64,000 nt of DNA from Seonamhaeicola sp. GTDB lineage: Bacteria > Bacteroidota > Bacteroidia > Flavobacteriales > Flavobacteriaceae. The notes below the pieces were generated by a model. The model had not been told where the DNA came from. It worked only from the letters and a program-made list of their open reading frames with translations, and did no database searches. Positions 1-8,937 of the stretch are shown piece by piece. Each line of letters begins with the position of its first letter. Position 1 is the first letter of the stretch. The position numbers and the translations under genes were made by a program. The stretch covers positions 62,001-126,000 of the forward strand of contig NZ_JANQJQ010000009.1 in the NCBI RefSeq assembly GCF_028281565.1, written 5' to 3'.

Positions 1-504
1 AAGCTTTTCCCAATCTCTTGTAGTTAAGCCTTCTTCATCATTTATTAAAACGCGGTTACTAATTTTATGAGATTCGACAAAAAGAAACGTAAGATGTGTT
101 AAAATATCGTAGATTTCAGAACGGCCTCTGGTAATCTCAATATTCATTTGCTCGTCATCAATCCTGTAACAATTCCTGCGTCTTTTCTCTGGAATTATGG
201 GCTTAAAATGTGAATTAGAATAGCCTTCATCACTTGTTAAATTGATAAAAGTACATTCTTCAATCCCTTCAGGAAGCCTGTCTATAACATAAAGTAAACC
301 TTCCAGTTCGGCTTTTTCGTCACCTATGGAGCCATAAATTTCCGGTCGTAAAAGTAGTAATGAATTACGAAGCATTTCACCTGAAACACCCATAGGTTTA
401 TAAAACCCCCGAATAAACAAATGGCGCATGGTAATATACATCCTTTCAATAGCATTCGAACTCTCTTGAGCTCTTGTTCTTTCGTGATGCTTTATATTAC
501 TCAT
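1..504 (-). CDS. Conserved Bacteroidota protein of unknown function (3' end missing)
   Basis: The reading frame starts at the ATG at 504 and runs open to base 1, so the C-terminus lies outside the window. The visible 168 residues begin MSNIKHHERTRAQESSNA and contain several Arg- and Glu-rich stretches, with no signal peptide or membrane segment. It resembles a conserved cytoplasmic family of Flavobacteriia that I associate tentatively with DUF6909; no function is known to me. It lies 39 bp upstream of the GH3-like gene's stop and is read in the same direction. Confidence 0.7.
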   Translation of the reverse strand, partial: MSNIKHHERTRAQESSNAIERMYITMRHLFIRGFYKPMGVSGEMLRNSLLLLRPEIYGSIGDEKAELEGLLYVIDRLPEGIEECTFINLTSDEGYSNSHFKPIIPEKRRRNCYRIDDEQMNIEITRGRSEIYDILTHLTFLFVESHKISNRVLINDEEGLTTRDWEKL

Positions 505-543
505 TAGCGCTTTTTTTCCTTGCCAAAGATAATACTATTTGAT

Positions 544-2037
544 TTAATTTGTGTACGGAAAATCGTCAACCAGTTTTCTGTCGTTAGAAAGTCTCGGAAG
601 CTTATTTTGCCCTCCCAATTTCCCAATGGATTTCATATAATTTTTAAATCCGTCTTTTTTAACCGGTGTGATTTTTAAAGTTTGCAGTACATGACCCTGA
701 ATTAAATCGAAGTAATATGTATTTTGTTTTTGAAGCGACTCATCTATTTTTTTGGCTAAAGCCGAAAGATCTTTAGGCTCTTCTTCAAACTCAATAAACC
801 ATTCGTGATACGGCAACCCTTCTTTTGGATTGATTTGGGGTGCTACGGTAAACTCCGAAACGCTTATACCAGTTTTAGCTGTCGCCTCCTGAATAGCTTG
901 CTCAACTTCCTTACCAATAACGTGTTCACCAAAGGCAGAAATAAAATGTTTAATCCTACCGGAAACTATAACCCGATATGGATTTGTAGAAGTAAACTCA
1001 ACTGTGTCACCAATATTGTATGCCCACAAACCAGCGTTTGTTGAAATTATCATTACATAATTTACGCCAACCTCAACATCCTTAATAGTGATTCGTTTAG
1101 GGTTTTCATCAAAGAATTCATCAGCCTTTATAAACTCATAAAATATTCCTGAGTTTAGCTGAAGCAACATGCCCTTTTCATTCTGTTTATCCTGAAACGC
1201 AAAAAAACCTTCGCTTGCAGGATATAACTCTATACTATCAACTTTTCGTCCTATCAAGTTTTCAAACTTGGTCCTGTATGGCTCGTAATTGACGCCTCCA
1301 AAAATGAAAAGATTGAAATTTTTAAAAATGTCTCCAACCGGTTTACCTGTTTTTTGAATGAGCTTCTCAAAATACATTTGCACCCAGGAGGGAATCCCTG
1401 AAATAATAGTCATGTTTTCCGGCAGGGTTTCTTCAACAATGGCATCCACTTTAGTTTCCCAGTCTTCTATACAATTGGTTTCCCAAGAGGGTAATCTGTT
1501 TTTTTGAAGGTACTTAGGCACATAATGGGCTACGATACCTGAAAGCCTTCCTAGTTTTACACCATTTTGTTCATTTAAAATGGGGCTTCCCTGGAGGAAT
1601 ATCATTTTGCCGTCTACAAACTTGGTATTTCCGGTTTCATGGATATACATTAAAATGGCATTTCTGGCGGCCTCAACATGACTAGGCATGCTTTCTTTGG
1701 TTATAGGAATATATTTTGCTCCTGATGTGGTTCCCGATGTTTTGGCAAAATAGATGGGCTTTCCCGTCCAAAGGATATCTTCTTCTCCATCAACAACTCT
1801 GTCTACGTAAGGCTTTAGCGCTTCATAATCTCTTACGGGAACTCGTTTTACAAAATCTCCATACGAATTTATACTAATAAAATCATGGTCCTTTCCAAAC
1901 TGTGTCCTGGCAGCTGTAGAGATTAATTCCTGAAAAACTTTTTCCTGTGTTTTAACCGGGTTGTTAGCCCATTTTTGAATGCTTTTATAAATACGTTTTG
2001 CAAATGGTTTTGCTAAAGCAGATTTTATTGATAACAT
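544..2037 (-). CDS. GH3-family acyl-acid-amido synthetase-like protein
   Basis: This 497-residue protein has the signature of the GH3 branch of the adenylate-forming superfamily. The Ser/Thr-Gly-rich ATP-binding stretch YFAKTSGTTSGAKYIPIT lies near residues 96-113, and a later SEGFFAFQ segment matches the adenylation core. Plant GH3 enzymes join amino acids to acyl acids through an acyl-AMP. Bacterial homologues are common in Bacteroidota but their substrate is unknown. No secretion signal is visible, so it is probably cytoplasmic. Its ATG overlaps the stop of the upstream M23 gene as TAATG, which suggests translational coupling. Confidence 0.88.
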   Translation of the reverse strand: MLSIKSALAKPFAKRIYKSIQKWANNPVKTQEKVFQELISTAARTQFGKDHDFISINSYGDFVKRVPVRDYEALKPYVDRVVDGEEDILWTGKPIYFAKTSGTTSGAKYIPITKESMPSHVEAARNAILMYIHETGNTKFVDGKMIFLQGSPILNEQNGVKLGRLSGIVAHYVPKYLQKNRLPSWETNCIEDWETKVDAIVEETLPENMTIISGIPSWVQMYFEKLIQKTGKPVGDIFKNFNLFIFGGVNYEPYRTKFENLIGRKVDSIELYPASEGFFAFQDKQNEKGMLLQLNSGIFYEFIKADEFFDENPKRITIKDVEVGVNYVMIISTNAGLWAYNIGDTVEFTSTNPYRVIVSGRIKHFISAFGEHVIGKEVEQAIQEATAKTGISVSEFTVAPQINPKEGLPYHEWFIEFEEEPKDLSALAKKIDESLQKQNTYYFDLIQGHVLQTLKITPVKKDGFKNYMKSIGKLGGQNKLPRLSNDRKLVDDFPYTN

Positions 2038-2903
2038 TATTTAAAATCTATAAAATTTGTTGGATTGATAGGATACCCGTCGTTCCAAAGTTCAAAATGT
2101 AAATGAGGCCCTGTTGAAAGTTCTCCGGTATTTCCTGCGGTGGCAATTACTTCACCTGCTTTGACCAAATCACCTTGAGATTTAGTGAGTCCAGCATTGT
2201 GTTTATACACCGAAATAAGTCCGTAACTATGCTCCAAAATAATGACATAACCTGTGCCTGCTGTCCATTCAGCAAAAATAACAATCCCATCGGCTGTAGC
2301 CTTAACAGGAGTGTCTTTAGGTACCACAACATCAACGGCATAGTGCTTTTCTTTTAAATTGTAATGCTCACTAATGGTACCGCTAACCGGAGGGAATAAC
2401 ACAAAATTTGTGGCTGAGGTAGCAGATTCAAACAGGTTGTACTTATCTTCTTTATCTACTTTTTCTCTTAAAAGAGAATCTTCCGCCGTAGGTGCAAAAT
2501 CTACCTCACTTGCTTCTAACTTTACTGCTTCAATAATAGAATCTTTATTGAAGTCAACAGTGCTAACATCGCCTTTCAATACTTTTTTTATGGAGCCATA
2601 ATACAACTCGTTCATTGCTATTACTTGTTGTAACGAGTCTGTTTTAAAGTTAAGCTCAGTCGCTTTCTTTTTTAATGCTGTTGAAGAATATCCGGGAATG
2701 TATTCTCTTAAAGGCGTAAATGCAATTAATAAAAAAGTAAGTGTTATTAAAAACATTGCTGATAAAGACCCCAAAACAAAAACATTTAGCCTTGTTAATT
2801 TAAAAGATAAGCGTTCTTCAAAAGTAAGTTCATTAAGTATGACCAACCTATACTTATCCAGTAGTTTCTTTTTTATTTTTTTAGGCTCCTTTTTTTTCTT
2901 CAT
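2037..2903 (-). CDS. M23-family peptidoglycan metallopeptidase (LytM/NlpD-like)
   Basis: The protein has a short basic N-terminus, one membrane helix around residues 45-65, a linker predicted to be helical, and a C-terminal peptidase M23 domain. The domain shows HYAVDVVVP (first zinc His/Asp) and HLHFELW (catalytic and zinc His), so the active site looks intact. Such enzymes cut peptide cross-links in the periplasm or regulate amidases. I chose the ATG at 2903 because a TAnnTTTG promoter box covers 2910-2917; a longer frame reaching 2936 would place the start upstream of it. The gene is coupled to the GH3-like gene by a TAATG overlap. Confidence 0.92.
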   Translation of the reverse strand: MKKKKEPKKIKKKLLDKYRLVILNELTFEERLSFKLTRLNVFVLGSLSAMFLITLTFLLIAFTPLREYIPGYSSTALKKKATELNFKTDSLQQVIAMNELYYGSIKKVLKGDVSTVDFNKDSIIEAVKLEASEVDFAPTAEDSLLREKVDKEDKYNLFESATSATNFVLFPPVSGTISEHYNLKEKHYAVDVVVPKDTPVKATADGIVIFAEWTAGTGYVIILEHSYGLISVYKHNAGLTKSQGDLVKAGEVIATAGNTGELSTGPHLHFELWNDGYPINPTNFIDFK

Positions 2904-2909
2904 GAAAAG

Positions 2910-2917
2910 CAAAAATA
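2910..2917 (-). promoter_or_regulatory. Bacteroidetes -7 box upstream of the M23 peptidase gene
   Basis: On the minus strand this reads TATTTTTG, matching TAnnTTTG. It lies only 6 bp from the chosen ATG at 2903, so the transcript would be nearly leaderless. No convincing -33 TTTG was found. Confidence 0.4.
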
Positions 2918-3013
2918 ACGAATTTCTTATAACCAACTATTCCTGAAACCAGAGTTTCAGAAGTATTCGGGCTTCTTTACTTACATACTAAAGTAATCTT
3001 AAAAATTCTATTT

Positions 3014-3080
3014 ATTTTTCAGATTCCCGATTTCTCGGGAACGACAATTTCAACAGAAACTCTTAAGCAATGCTTTAGAG
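3014..3080. repeat. Intergenic repeat copy 1 plus adjoining hairpin
   Basis: Bases 3014-3060 align with 6172-6217 over about 45 bp: both carry TTTCAGATTCCCG, then a short inverted repeat, then GA(C/T)GACAA and GAAAC. Right after it (3060-3080) a hairpin with arms CTCTTAAGC and GCTTTAGAG (one mismatch) is visible. No reading frame runs through it. The remainder of 2938-3170 is AT-rich and holds no gene that I can support. Confidence 0.55.
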
Positions 3081-3170
3081 AATTCACTATTATTAAATAA
3101 AATTATTGCAAGACTAATTTTTGTACATATTAAAGTTATGCTTTAAACGACATTATTAAACTTTAATTAT

Positions 3171-3178
3171 TAACTTTG
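3171..3178 (+). promoter_or_regulatory. Bacteroidetes -7 box for tatA
   Basis: TAACTTTG matches TAnnTTTG and lies 18 bp before the tatA ATG at 3197. No clear -33 element is present at the expected distance. Confidence 0.45.
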
Positions 3179-3196
3179 TTCTTTAAATTAATTATT

Positions 3197-3379
3197 ATGA
3201 GCTTATATATGTTACCCTTAGCTATTGGACCCTGGCAAATAGCTTTAATAGTTGTTGTAGTTTTACTGTTGTTTGGCGGAAAGAAAATACCGGAATTAAT
3301 GCGAGGTTTGGGAAGTGGCATTAAGGAGTTTAAAGATGCCAGTAAAGAGGAAAATGGCGAAAGCGACAAAAAAGAATAA
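3197..3379 (+). CDS. tatA: Twin-arginine translocase subunit TatA/TatE-like
   Basis: A 60-residue protein with the standard TatA layout: a short N-terminus, the membrane helix [17 protein letters not shown], the hinge [14 protein letters not shown], an amphipathic helix ([12 protein letters not shown]) and a charged tail. TatA oligomers form the pore through which folded proteins with Arg-Arg signals cross the inner membrane. The ATG at 3197 was chosen over an upstream alternative start at 3176 because the promoter box ends at 3178. No tatC is in the window; in Bacteroidota the tat genes are often scattered. A possible substrate with a Tat-like signal lies at 43767-44441. Confidence 0.93.
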   Translation: MSLYMLPLAIGPWQIALIVVVVLLLFGGKKIPELMRGLGSGIKEFKDASKEENGESDKKE

Positions 3380-3399
3380 CTTTATTTTATTTATAATGA

Positions 3400-3427
3400 A
3401 AAGGGCAACATAACGTTGCCCTTTTTT
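3400..3427. terminator. Bidirectional rho-independent terminator between tatA and the DUF4837 gene
   Basis: Perfect 10-bp arms AAAGGGCAAC and GTTGCCCTTT around a 5-base loop are followed by a T-run, with an A-run on the other side. It sits between two convergent genes and can serve both. Confidence 0.85.
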
Positions 3428-3448
3428 GTTATCCGTATTTATATTAAA

Positions 3449-4456
3449 TCATTCAATTTTAACCGATTTAATAATAGCCTCTAATTCCAGCATATAGTTG
3501 CGTTTTTCAACCGAAGGTGCGAATATAAAGCCTTCCACACCAACCCAGCGTTTGTTCACTTTGTCTTCAATAGTGTAGTTTATAAAAGAACCTCCCATAA
3601 AATCATTTGTCAACTCCCAAATACCTTTGGTTTCAAAAGCCGGTTTATTATCAATAATGGTTTCTCCGTGAAATGGTGTATAAGCATCCTCTGTAACCAT
3701 AAAAGAACTAATGGTTGTACCATCAGTATCAATATTACCATCAAGCCTGCCTTTAAAATAGGCTTGCCCAATAGAGTCTCTAATTTTTATTATTTGTACC
3801 ACTGTGCTGTCGTTCCTTTTAATTGCATCATATGGTAATTCATAAATCATTAAATGCGAATGACCTGTAGTAATATCTTTTCTAAGCCAAAAGAAATTGT
3901 CACTTTCTTTTGCCAGGTCATAAATGGAAGGAAATTTAATAGTTAACCCCAACTTTTCTTTTATGGAAGTAAAGTTATGAGGTGATTTAGCCATTTGACG
4001 TTGCCTTTCAGCAATCTCCATAGTTCTAAAGGTTTCTGTTATTTTATCACCATTTTCGGTTACCAAATCAATAATATCTTGTTTTGTATTACCGGAAAGA
4101 AGAATCACTTTTTGCGGTTTAGCATAAATATTTTCTTTAATGGTCATTCCGGGCGCTTTATTCATTTCAATCTTTAATATGGTCCTGTTTCTTGTTACAA
4201 ATCCTGAAAATACAGAAGGGGGGATTTGGCTCAATGTGAACAACGGTTCATCTTGCGGAAGCCCATAGATAGTTTTGGTTAATACACCTCTTATGGCTTC
4301 GCCAACCCTTCCATTCCATAAATCATTATCTACAATAACCGAAACGTGATTGATGTTTCCACTAGAATCATAAAGAAATCTTTTAGGGGTTTTGTTTTTG
4401 TCCTGGCAGGACATTACAACCAACAACAAGAAGGCTAACAGAAGGATTTTTTTCAT
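3449..4456 (-). CDS. DUF4837-family lipoprotein
   Basis: The 335-residue product begins with a lipoprotein signal peptide ending in VVMSC (acylated Cys at about residue 17). The body has no membrane helix and fits the DUF4837 family, found almost only in Bacteroidota and of unknown function. It is expected to be anchored in the envelope facing the periplasm. It follows the MltD-like transglycosylase gene by 25 bp on the same strand and ends at the 3400-3427 terminator, so the two probably form an operon. That pairing hints at a cell-wall role but does not prove it. Confidence 0.85.
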   Translation of the reverse strand: MKKILLLAFLLLVVMSCQDKNKTPKRFLYDSSGNINHVSVIVDNDLWNGRVGEAIRGVLTKTIYGLPQDEPLFTLSQIPPSVFSGFVTRNRTILKIEMNKAPGMTIKENIYAKPQKVILLSGNTKQDIIDLVTENGDKITETFRTMEIAERQRQMAKSPHNFTSIKEKLGLTIKFPSIYDLAKESDNFFWLRKDITTGHSHLMIYELPYDAIKRNDSTVVQIIKIRDSIGQAYFKGRLDGNIDTDGTTISSFMVTEDAYTPFHGETIIDNKPAFETKGIWELTNDFMGGSFINYTIEDKVNKRWVGVEGFIFAPSVEKRNYMLELEAIIKSVKIE

Positions 4457-4481
4457 TAGTACATTATATTTATTTGAGGAA

Positions 4482-6047
4482 CTATCCTTTGGATATTTTA
4501 AGTTTCATTCCCGGTTTTAAATTATTACCACTAATACCGTTCCAATCTCTTATATTTTGAATAGAAACTCCAGAAAATTTTTGAGAAATACTCCATAACG
4601 AATCACCGCTCTTAACCGTATAGATAATAACATCACCTGTAAGTGGTTTGGTTATGGTTGCTTTTTTTGATGTAGCTGTTGATGATGCCACAGGTGGCGT
4701 ATAAGGTTTTCTCGGGTATATGGTCAAACGTTGTCCAATTTGCAAATTGTTAGAACGCAAACCGTTCCAACGTTTAATCTGACTGACCCTAACACCATAA
4801 CGCCTGGCTATTTTTCCTAAGTAATCACCGGAACGAACTTTGTAACGTACTCTATCGGTAGCATTGAAAAATTGCGGTAAGGGCTTTTCTCTTTTTGCAA
4901 ATTCTTTCTTTACAAAGGCATAAATTTTTTCTTCATTGTTTACAAAAGTGCCAACAACTTCTATGGGAAGTCTCAAATAATAGTGCTCTCCTTTTATTAC
5001 CGGAATGATATCTAATTTATACGAAGGATTTAAAAACTGAAGCTGTTCAACAGGTGTTCCGGTAACTTCAGAAACCTGATCTAAAGTAATCATACTTTTA
5101 ACCAGTACCGTGTCTGTTTCAGCAAGTGCAAACTCCGGTTTCACCTTTTTAAAACCATGTTCTTCGGCATATTCAAAAATGTACATATTTGCTAAAAATG
5201 CTGGTAAATAGCCTGCGGTTTCTCTTGGTAAATTGTGCCTGATATTCCAATAGTTCTTATACCCTCCGGAACGCCGTATAGCCTTGGTGACATTTCCCGG
5301 ACCGGAGTTGTAAGCGGCCAGAGCCAAATCCCAATCACCAAAAATCTCATATAGTTTTGCCAGATATTTTGTAGCTGCTTTGGTAGACTTAATCGGGTCA
5401 CTACGTTCGTCAACATAACTACTCACATCCAATCCGTACATTTTACCGGTACTAAACATAAATTGCCATAATCCGGTAGCACCTACTCTTGATTTTGCTC
5501 TTGGTTTTAATGCCGATTCTACAATGGCCAAATACTTTATTTCTAATGGAATATTGCTATTATCTAACTCACGTTCAAACATGGGGAAGTAGAAATCACT
5601 TAAAGTTAGAAGCCTTTGAATGAGATCTCTTCTGTGTTTTAAATACGATTTAATAACACTTTCTAGAGAAGGATTGTACTCCACATTAAACGGTGTTCTG
5701 GCATTAAGGGCTTCAAGCCTGGCTTTTAACGTATCGGTTGGTAGTTCCGGATAGTCAACTTCTTTAAAGTCTAATTCCGAAACCGTTTTGTAGATCGTAT
5801 CAAACAGGCTATTGCTATATAACTCTTCAAGCCATTTTTCATCTATACCTGCCGCCAATTCATGGTCTTCCAGTTTTTTAATGTTTGTACTGTCAGTAAT
5901 CGCTTCAATGGGTGTCGCAAGTTGGTTTTTTCCATCAACAACAGTGTCTTTAACTTGTTCTGCTGACGGCAAAACAGGATCCGGAGCTTGTGAAAAGCAA
6001 AGTGATGAGCCTAAAAATAATATGAATATATAAAAACGAAAAGCCAT
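4482..6047 (-). CDS. Membrane-associated lytic murein transglycosylase with two LysM domains (MltD-like)
   Basis: The protein starts with a signal peptide (about 1-20, ending CFSQA). Next comes a lytic transglycosylase domain: IVESALKPRAKSRVGATGLW carries the catalytic Glu, followed by AAYNSGPGNV. Two C-terminal LysM peptidoglycan-binding repeats begin YKVRSGDYLGKIARRYG and YTVKSGDSLWSISQKF. The enzyme cuts between MurNAc and GlcNAc with formation of 1,6-anhydroMurNAc. Length (521 aa) and domain order match MltD. The upstream region carries no clear -7 box. Confidence 0.95.
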   Translation of the reverse strand: MAFRFYIFILFLGSSLCFSQAPDPVLPSAEQVKDTVVDGKNQLATPIEAITDSTNIKKLEDHELAAGIDEKWLEELYSNSLFDTIYKTVSELDFKEVDYPELPTDTLKARLEALNARTPFNVEYNPSLESVIKSYLKHRRDLIQRLLTLSDFYFPMFERELDNSNIPLEIKYLAIVESALKPRAKSRVGATGLWQFMFSTGKMYGLDVSSYVDERSDPIKSTKAATKYLAKLYEIFGDWDLALAAYNSGPGNVTKAIRRSGGYKNYWNIRHNLPRETAGYLPAFLANMYIFEYAEEHGFKKVKPEFALAETDTVLVKSMITLDQVSEVTGTPVEQLQFLNPSYKLDIIPVIKGEHYYLRLPIEVVGTFVNNEEKIYAFVKKEFAKREKPLPQFFNATDRVRYKVRSGDYLGKIARRYGVRVSQIKRWNGLRSNNLQIGQRLTIYPRKPYTPPVASSTATSKKATITKPLTGDVIIYTVKSGDSLWSISQKFSGVSIQNIRDWNGISGNNLKPGMKLKISKG

Positions 6048-6171
6048 AATATCTATTCCATGTGAACGATAGTATGGCTAAAATCGTATTTTTTATGGGA
6101 AATAAAAAATTTCTTAAAAAAACTGATCCAATATAGATAGTTTTACGGCATTTTCTTCCTTACAAAATTTT
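6048..6171. other. Upstream part of a 406-bp gene-free region
   Basis: This AT-rich stretch lies upstream of the transglycosylase gene. I see no reading frame, no clear promoter box and no RNA structure in it. The rest of the gap (6172-6453) is taken up by repeats described separately. Confidence 0.4.
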
Positions 6172-6217
6172 TTATTTCAGATTCCCGTATTCACGAGAAT
6201 GACAACTTTAATGGAAA
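6172..6217. repeat. Intergenic repeat copy 2
   Basis: It aligns with 3014-3060: TTTCAGATTCCCG, a degenerate inverted repeat around CCCG/CGAG, AATGACAA and GGAAACC. It is directly followed by a terminator-like hairpin. Its function is unknown. Such AGATTCCCG...GAATGACAA elements are seen in flavobacterial intergenic DNA, a statement from general familiarity rather than from a search. Confidence 0.55.
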
Positions 6218-6248
6218 CCACAAGGCTTACCCCTTGTGGAGTTTTTTT
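6218..6248 (+). terminator. Rho-independent terminator-like hairpin without an upstream gene on its strand
   Basis: Arms CCACAAGG and CCTTGTGG (8 bp, perfect) are followed by AG and seven T on the plus strand. Both flanking genes point leftward, so no annotated plus-strand transcript ends here. It might stop antisense transcription, end a small RNA, or simply be part of the repeat unit. Confidence 0.5.
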
Positions 6249-6331
6249 CGATTTGAAAACTTAAATAAAGAATTTCAACAAATTATTTATATCCCTAATC
6301 ATGTTCAGAGTTTACAAGAATGTAAACAAAT

Positions 6332-6409
6332 GTCCCCTTGAGGGGACTATAGGGGTGTGTTCTATAGTAATGACAAAAACACCTCCCTTAATCCCTCCTC
6401 AAGGAGGGA
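6332..6409. repeat. Imperfect inverted repeat with two terminal hairpins
   Basis: GTCCCC-TTGA-GGGGAC (6332-6347) and TCCCTCC-TCAA-GGAGGGA (6392-6409) are each small hairpins. The segments between them (AGGGGTGTGTT and AACACCTCCCT) also pair imperfectly, so the whole unit is a larger inverted repeat of about 78 bp. No coding capacity is evident. It resembles small non-autonomous or REP-like elements. Confidence 0.55.
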
Positions 6410-6453
6410 ATTCCAAATATTGTTAGGATTAGTACTTGTTCTAAAAGTCAAGT

Positions 6454-7641
6454 TTATTCCAAAATAGCAGCTATTCCCGGCAACGTTTTTCCTTCTAAAC
6501 TCTCTAACATGGCACCACCACCGGTACTAACATAGCTTACCTTATCCTGGAACCCGAATTGTTTTACAGCTGCCACAGAATCTCCTCCACCAACAAGTGA
6601 GAAAGCACCATCTTTAGTGGCCTTGGCAATGGAATTCCCTAAGTCTATTGTTCCTCCTGCAAAACTTTCCATTTCAAAAACACCTAACGGTCCGTTCCAA
6701 AGAATGGTTTTAGATTGCATGACAACCTCATGGAATTGCGCTCTGGACTTTGGGCCGGCATCAACACCTTCCCAGCCGTCAGGAATTGCATCAATATCTA
6801 CTATTTGTGTGTTGGCATCGTTACTAAAATCGTCAGCAGCAATAGTATCCACCGGAATGTGAACCTGTACATTCTTTTCTTTGGCCTGTTTTAAAATATT
6901 TAAGGCTAACTCTTGCTTATCGTCTTCACAGATGGAATTACCAATGCTTCCGCCCTGAGCCTTTACAAAAGTAAATGCCATACCACCCCCAATGATCAGG
7001 TGATCCACTTTATCTAAAATGTTTTCTATTATGGTGATTTTAGACGATACTTTAGCGCCGCCAAGAATGGCTAAAACAGGTTTTTCACCTGTCTCCATTA
7101 CTTTCTTAATACTGTCTATTTCCTGAGCTAACAGACTTCCAAAGCATTTATCCTGTGGGAAGAACTGAGCAACAATGGTTGTAGATGCATGCGCCCTGTG
7201 AGCCGTTCCAAAAGCATCGTTTACATAAATATCGCCTAATTTTGATAGCTTTTCTGCAAAACCAACATCACCTGCTGTTTCTTCTTTATAAAAACGAAGG
7301 TTTTCCAATAATAAAATCTGCCCCGGTTCTAAATTTGCAGCAGCAGCTTCAACATCGTCTCCTATACAATCGACAACAAACTTAACCTCAACGCCTAAGA
7401 CATCTTCAACCTTTCCTACAATGTGTTTTAATGAAAATTCATCCTGGAACCCTTTTGGACGCCCAAGATGAGACATTAAAACACAGCTTCCGCCGTCTTC
7501 TAAAATTTTAACAATGGTTGGTTTAGCCGATATAATTCTTGTAGCATCGGTTACTTCAAAATTTTCGTTTAAAGGCACATTAAAATCTACACGGATTAAG
7601 GCTTTTTTATTTTCGAAATTAAAATCGTTTAGCGTCTTCAT
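6454..7641 (-). CDS. pgk: Phosphoglycerate kinase
   Basis: It converts 1,3-bisphosphoglycerate and ADP to 3-phosphoglycerate and ATP in the cytosol (glycolysis and gluconeogenesis). The 395-residue length is standard. Family motifs are present: [14 protein letters not shown] near the N-terminus, [32 protein letters not shown], and the C-terminal nucleotide loop [10 protein letters not shown]. The gene stands alone, with a TAnnTTTG box 27 bp upstream and the repeat-bearing region downstream. Confidence 0.97.
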   Translation of the reverse strand: MKTLNDFNFENKKALIRVDFNVPLNENFEVTDATRIISAKPTIVKILEDGGSCVLMSHLGRPKGFQDEFSLKHIVGKVEDVLGVEVKFVVDCIGDDVEAAAANLEPGQILLLENLRFYKEETAGDVGFAEKLSKLGDIYVNDAFGTAHRAHASTTIVAQFFPQDKCFGSLLAQEIDSIKKVMETGEKPVLAILGGAKVSSKITIIENILDKVDHLIIGGGMAFTFVKAQGGSIGNSICEDDKQELALNILKQAKEKNVQVHIPVDTIAADDFSNDANTQIVDIDAIPDGWEGVDAGPKSRAQFHEVVMQSKTILWNGPLGVFEMESFAGGTIDLGNSIAKATKDGAFSLVGGGDSVAAVKQFGFQDKVSYVSTGGGAMLESLEGKTLPGIAAILE

Positions 7642-7668
7642 TTTTATAGTATTAACTAATTAGTTCAG

Positions 7669-7676
7669 CAAAAATA
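7669..7676 (-). promoter_or_regulatory. Bacteroidetes -7 box for pgk
   Basis: On the minus strand it reads TATTTTTG, 27 bp upstream of the pgk ATG. No -33 element was recognised. Confidence 0.4.
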
Positions 7677-7756
7677 ACTAATTAAACAGCACTAAAAAAT
7701 GCCTTTTTTAACGAAAACGTTTGAAGTGAAAAATATTTTTAAAAAAACTGGTTTTC

Positions 7757-8818
7757 TTACTCTTTTTTGATAGAAAATCCGGAATCTATAAGGGTAATAA
7801 GCTCATTGAAATTCTCTAAAATAGCTGATTTCAGTTTTTTCCTTAAAAGGGGCTTCATAATAATCCCTAAGGGTTTAAAATCTGCAAAAACCTCAATAGC
7901 TACTTTGGTAATACCCTCTTCAATCTCTTCTAAAACAAAATAATTGCTCATTCGTTTTGTAAAGGGAAAATCGGTGGTAGATTCACCGTAGACCATTTGA
8001 TTTTCAGACACCGCCTTAGTTACAGTGGTTTGACTCACTTCCTGGTTATTAACCAAACATTTATGTTTTAGACCGGCTCTATTTACTTTATTTTTTTCGT
8101 ATTCCAAATCATCAATTCCTTTAACCCAAAGCAATCTATAGTCAAAATTACTCAGGATTTCATAAAGCTCTACGGAAGGCATTTTAACCTCAACCGTTTC
8201 TTTAATTAAGCATGTTTTGGGAACATCACTTGGTATTGGGTCAATATCAGGCAGGTTTTCTTTTAAGTGAGAGAGTTCATTATAAGAGAATACAATATCA
8301 CCAAAATCGTAAGTCGCTTTTAATTGTTGTTTGTTTTCTTTTTCAATCGGTAAAACTTTTTCTGTAAAAAGCGCATATTCATTTAACGGCACTTCATTTT
8401 TTAGTAAACGATGCACTTGAATCACGTTACTACCATAGGGTTTTTTAGAATCTTTTACTTGAATAAACTCAATCTCACCATAATGCACCACAAATTTAAT
8501 CTTCAAATTATAAGCCGACGAGCAAGCACCACAATGACAAATACGCTGATATTCATAACGCTTTATATGTGTATGAAACGCCAAGTACATGGCTTCGATT
8601 TGTTGTTCTATAACCACTACGTCAACCTGATCTTCCAACTTGTATAAAAACAAGGCATCGCCTTCAATTTCTGCTAATTCCAAACCCATGGTATTGCTAT
8701 CTATTAACAATTCCAAAAGCTCAGAAATAATATGCCTGCTATGACTTATGTCTGTATGATGAACAAACTCCGTAAAGCCGGAAATATCCGGAATAAAAAG
8801 TATAGCGTTATGGGTCAT
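7757..8818 (-). CDS. DUF2652 protein: nucleotide-cyclase-like domain plus SRPBCC domain
   Basis: Residues 1-180 resemble a class III nucleotidyl cyclase fold. FIPDISGFTEF carries the first metal-type Asp (D11), AEIEGDALF the second (D54), then KIKFVVHYGE and YGSNVIQVHRLLKNEV, which recall the cyclase beta-strand and the GDxVNxAxRL motif. An inserted CxCxxC cluster (C94, C96, C99) could bind metal. The C-terminal half (about 200-353) looks like an SRPBCC/polyketide-cyclase ligand-binding domain. The family is DUF2652; activity is unknown and the usual transition-state Asn/Arg pair is not obvious. The gene is divergent from holB. Confidence 0.8.
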   Translation of the reverse strand: MTHNAILFIPDISGFTEFVHHTDISHSRHIISELLELLIDSNTMGLELAEIEGDALFLYKLEDQVDVVVIEQQIEAMYLAFHTHIKRYEYQRICHCGACSSAYNLKIKFVVHYGEIEFIQVKDSKKPYGSNVIQVHRLLKNEVPLNEYALFTEKVLPIEKENKQQLKATYDFGDIVFSYNELSHLKENLPDIDPIPSDVPKTCLIKETVEVKMPSVELYEILSNFDYRLLWVKGIDDLEYEKNKVNRAGLKHKCLVNNQEVSQTTVTKAVSENQMVYGESTTDFPFTKRMSNYFVLEEIEEGITKVAIEVFADFKPLGIIMKPLLRKKLKSAILENFNELITLIDSGFSIKKE

Positions 8819-8937
8819 TCTTTACTTTGATTGGTTTTAGAACTATAAAAATAAGACGATTTAAATTTATTTTGTTACAAACTAATGTTAAAGCTGCTTT
8901 ATAGACCGTTAAGCTTCAAAAGCTGAAAAAAAATATG

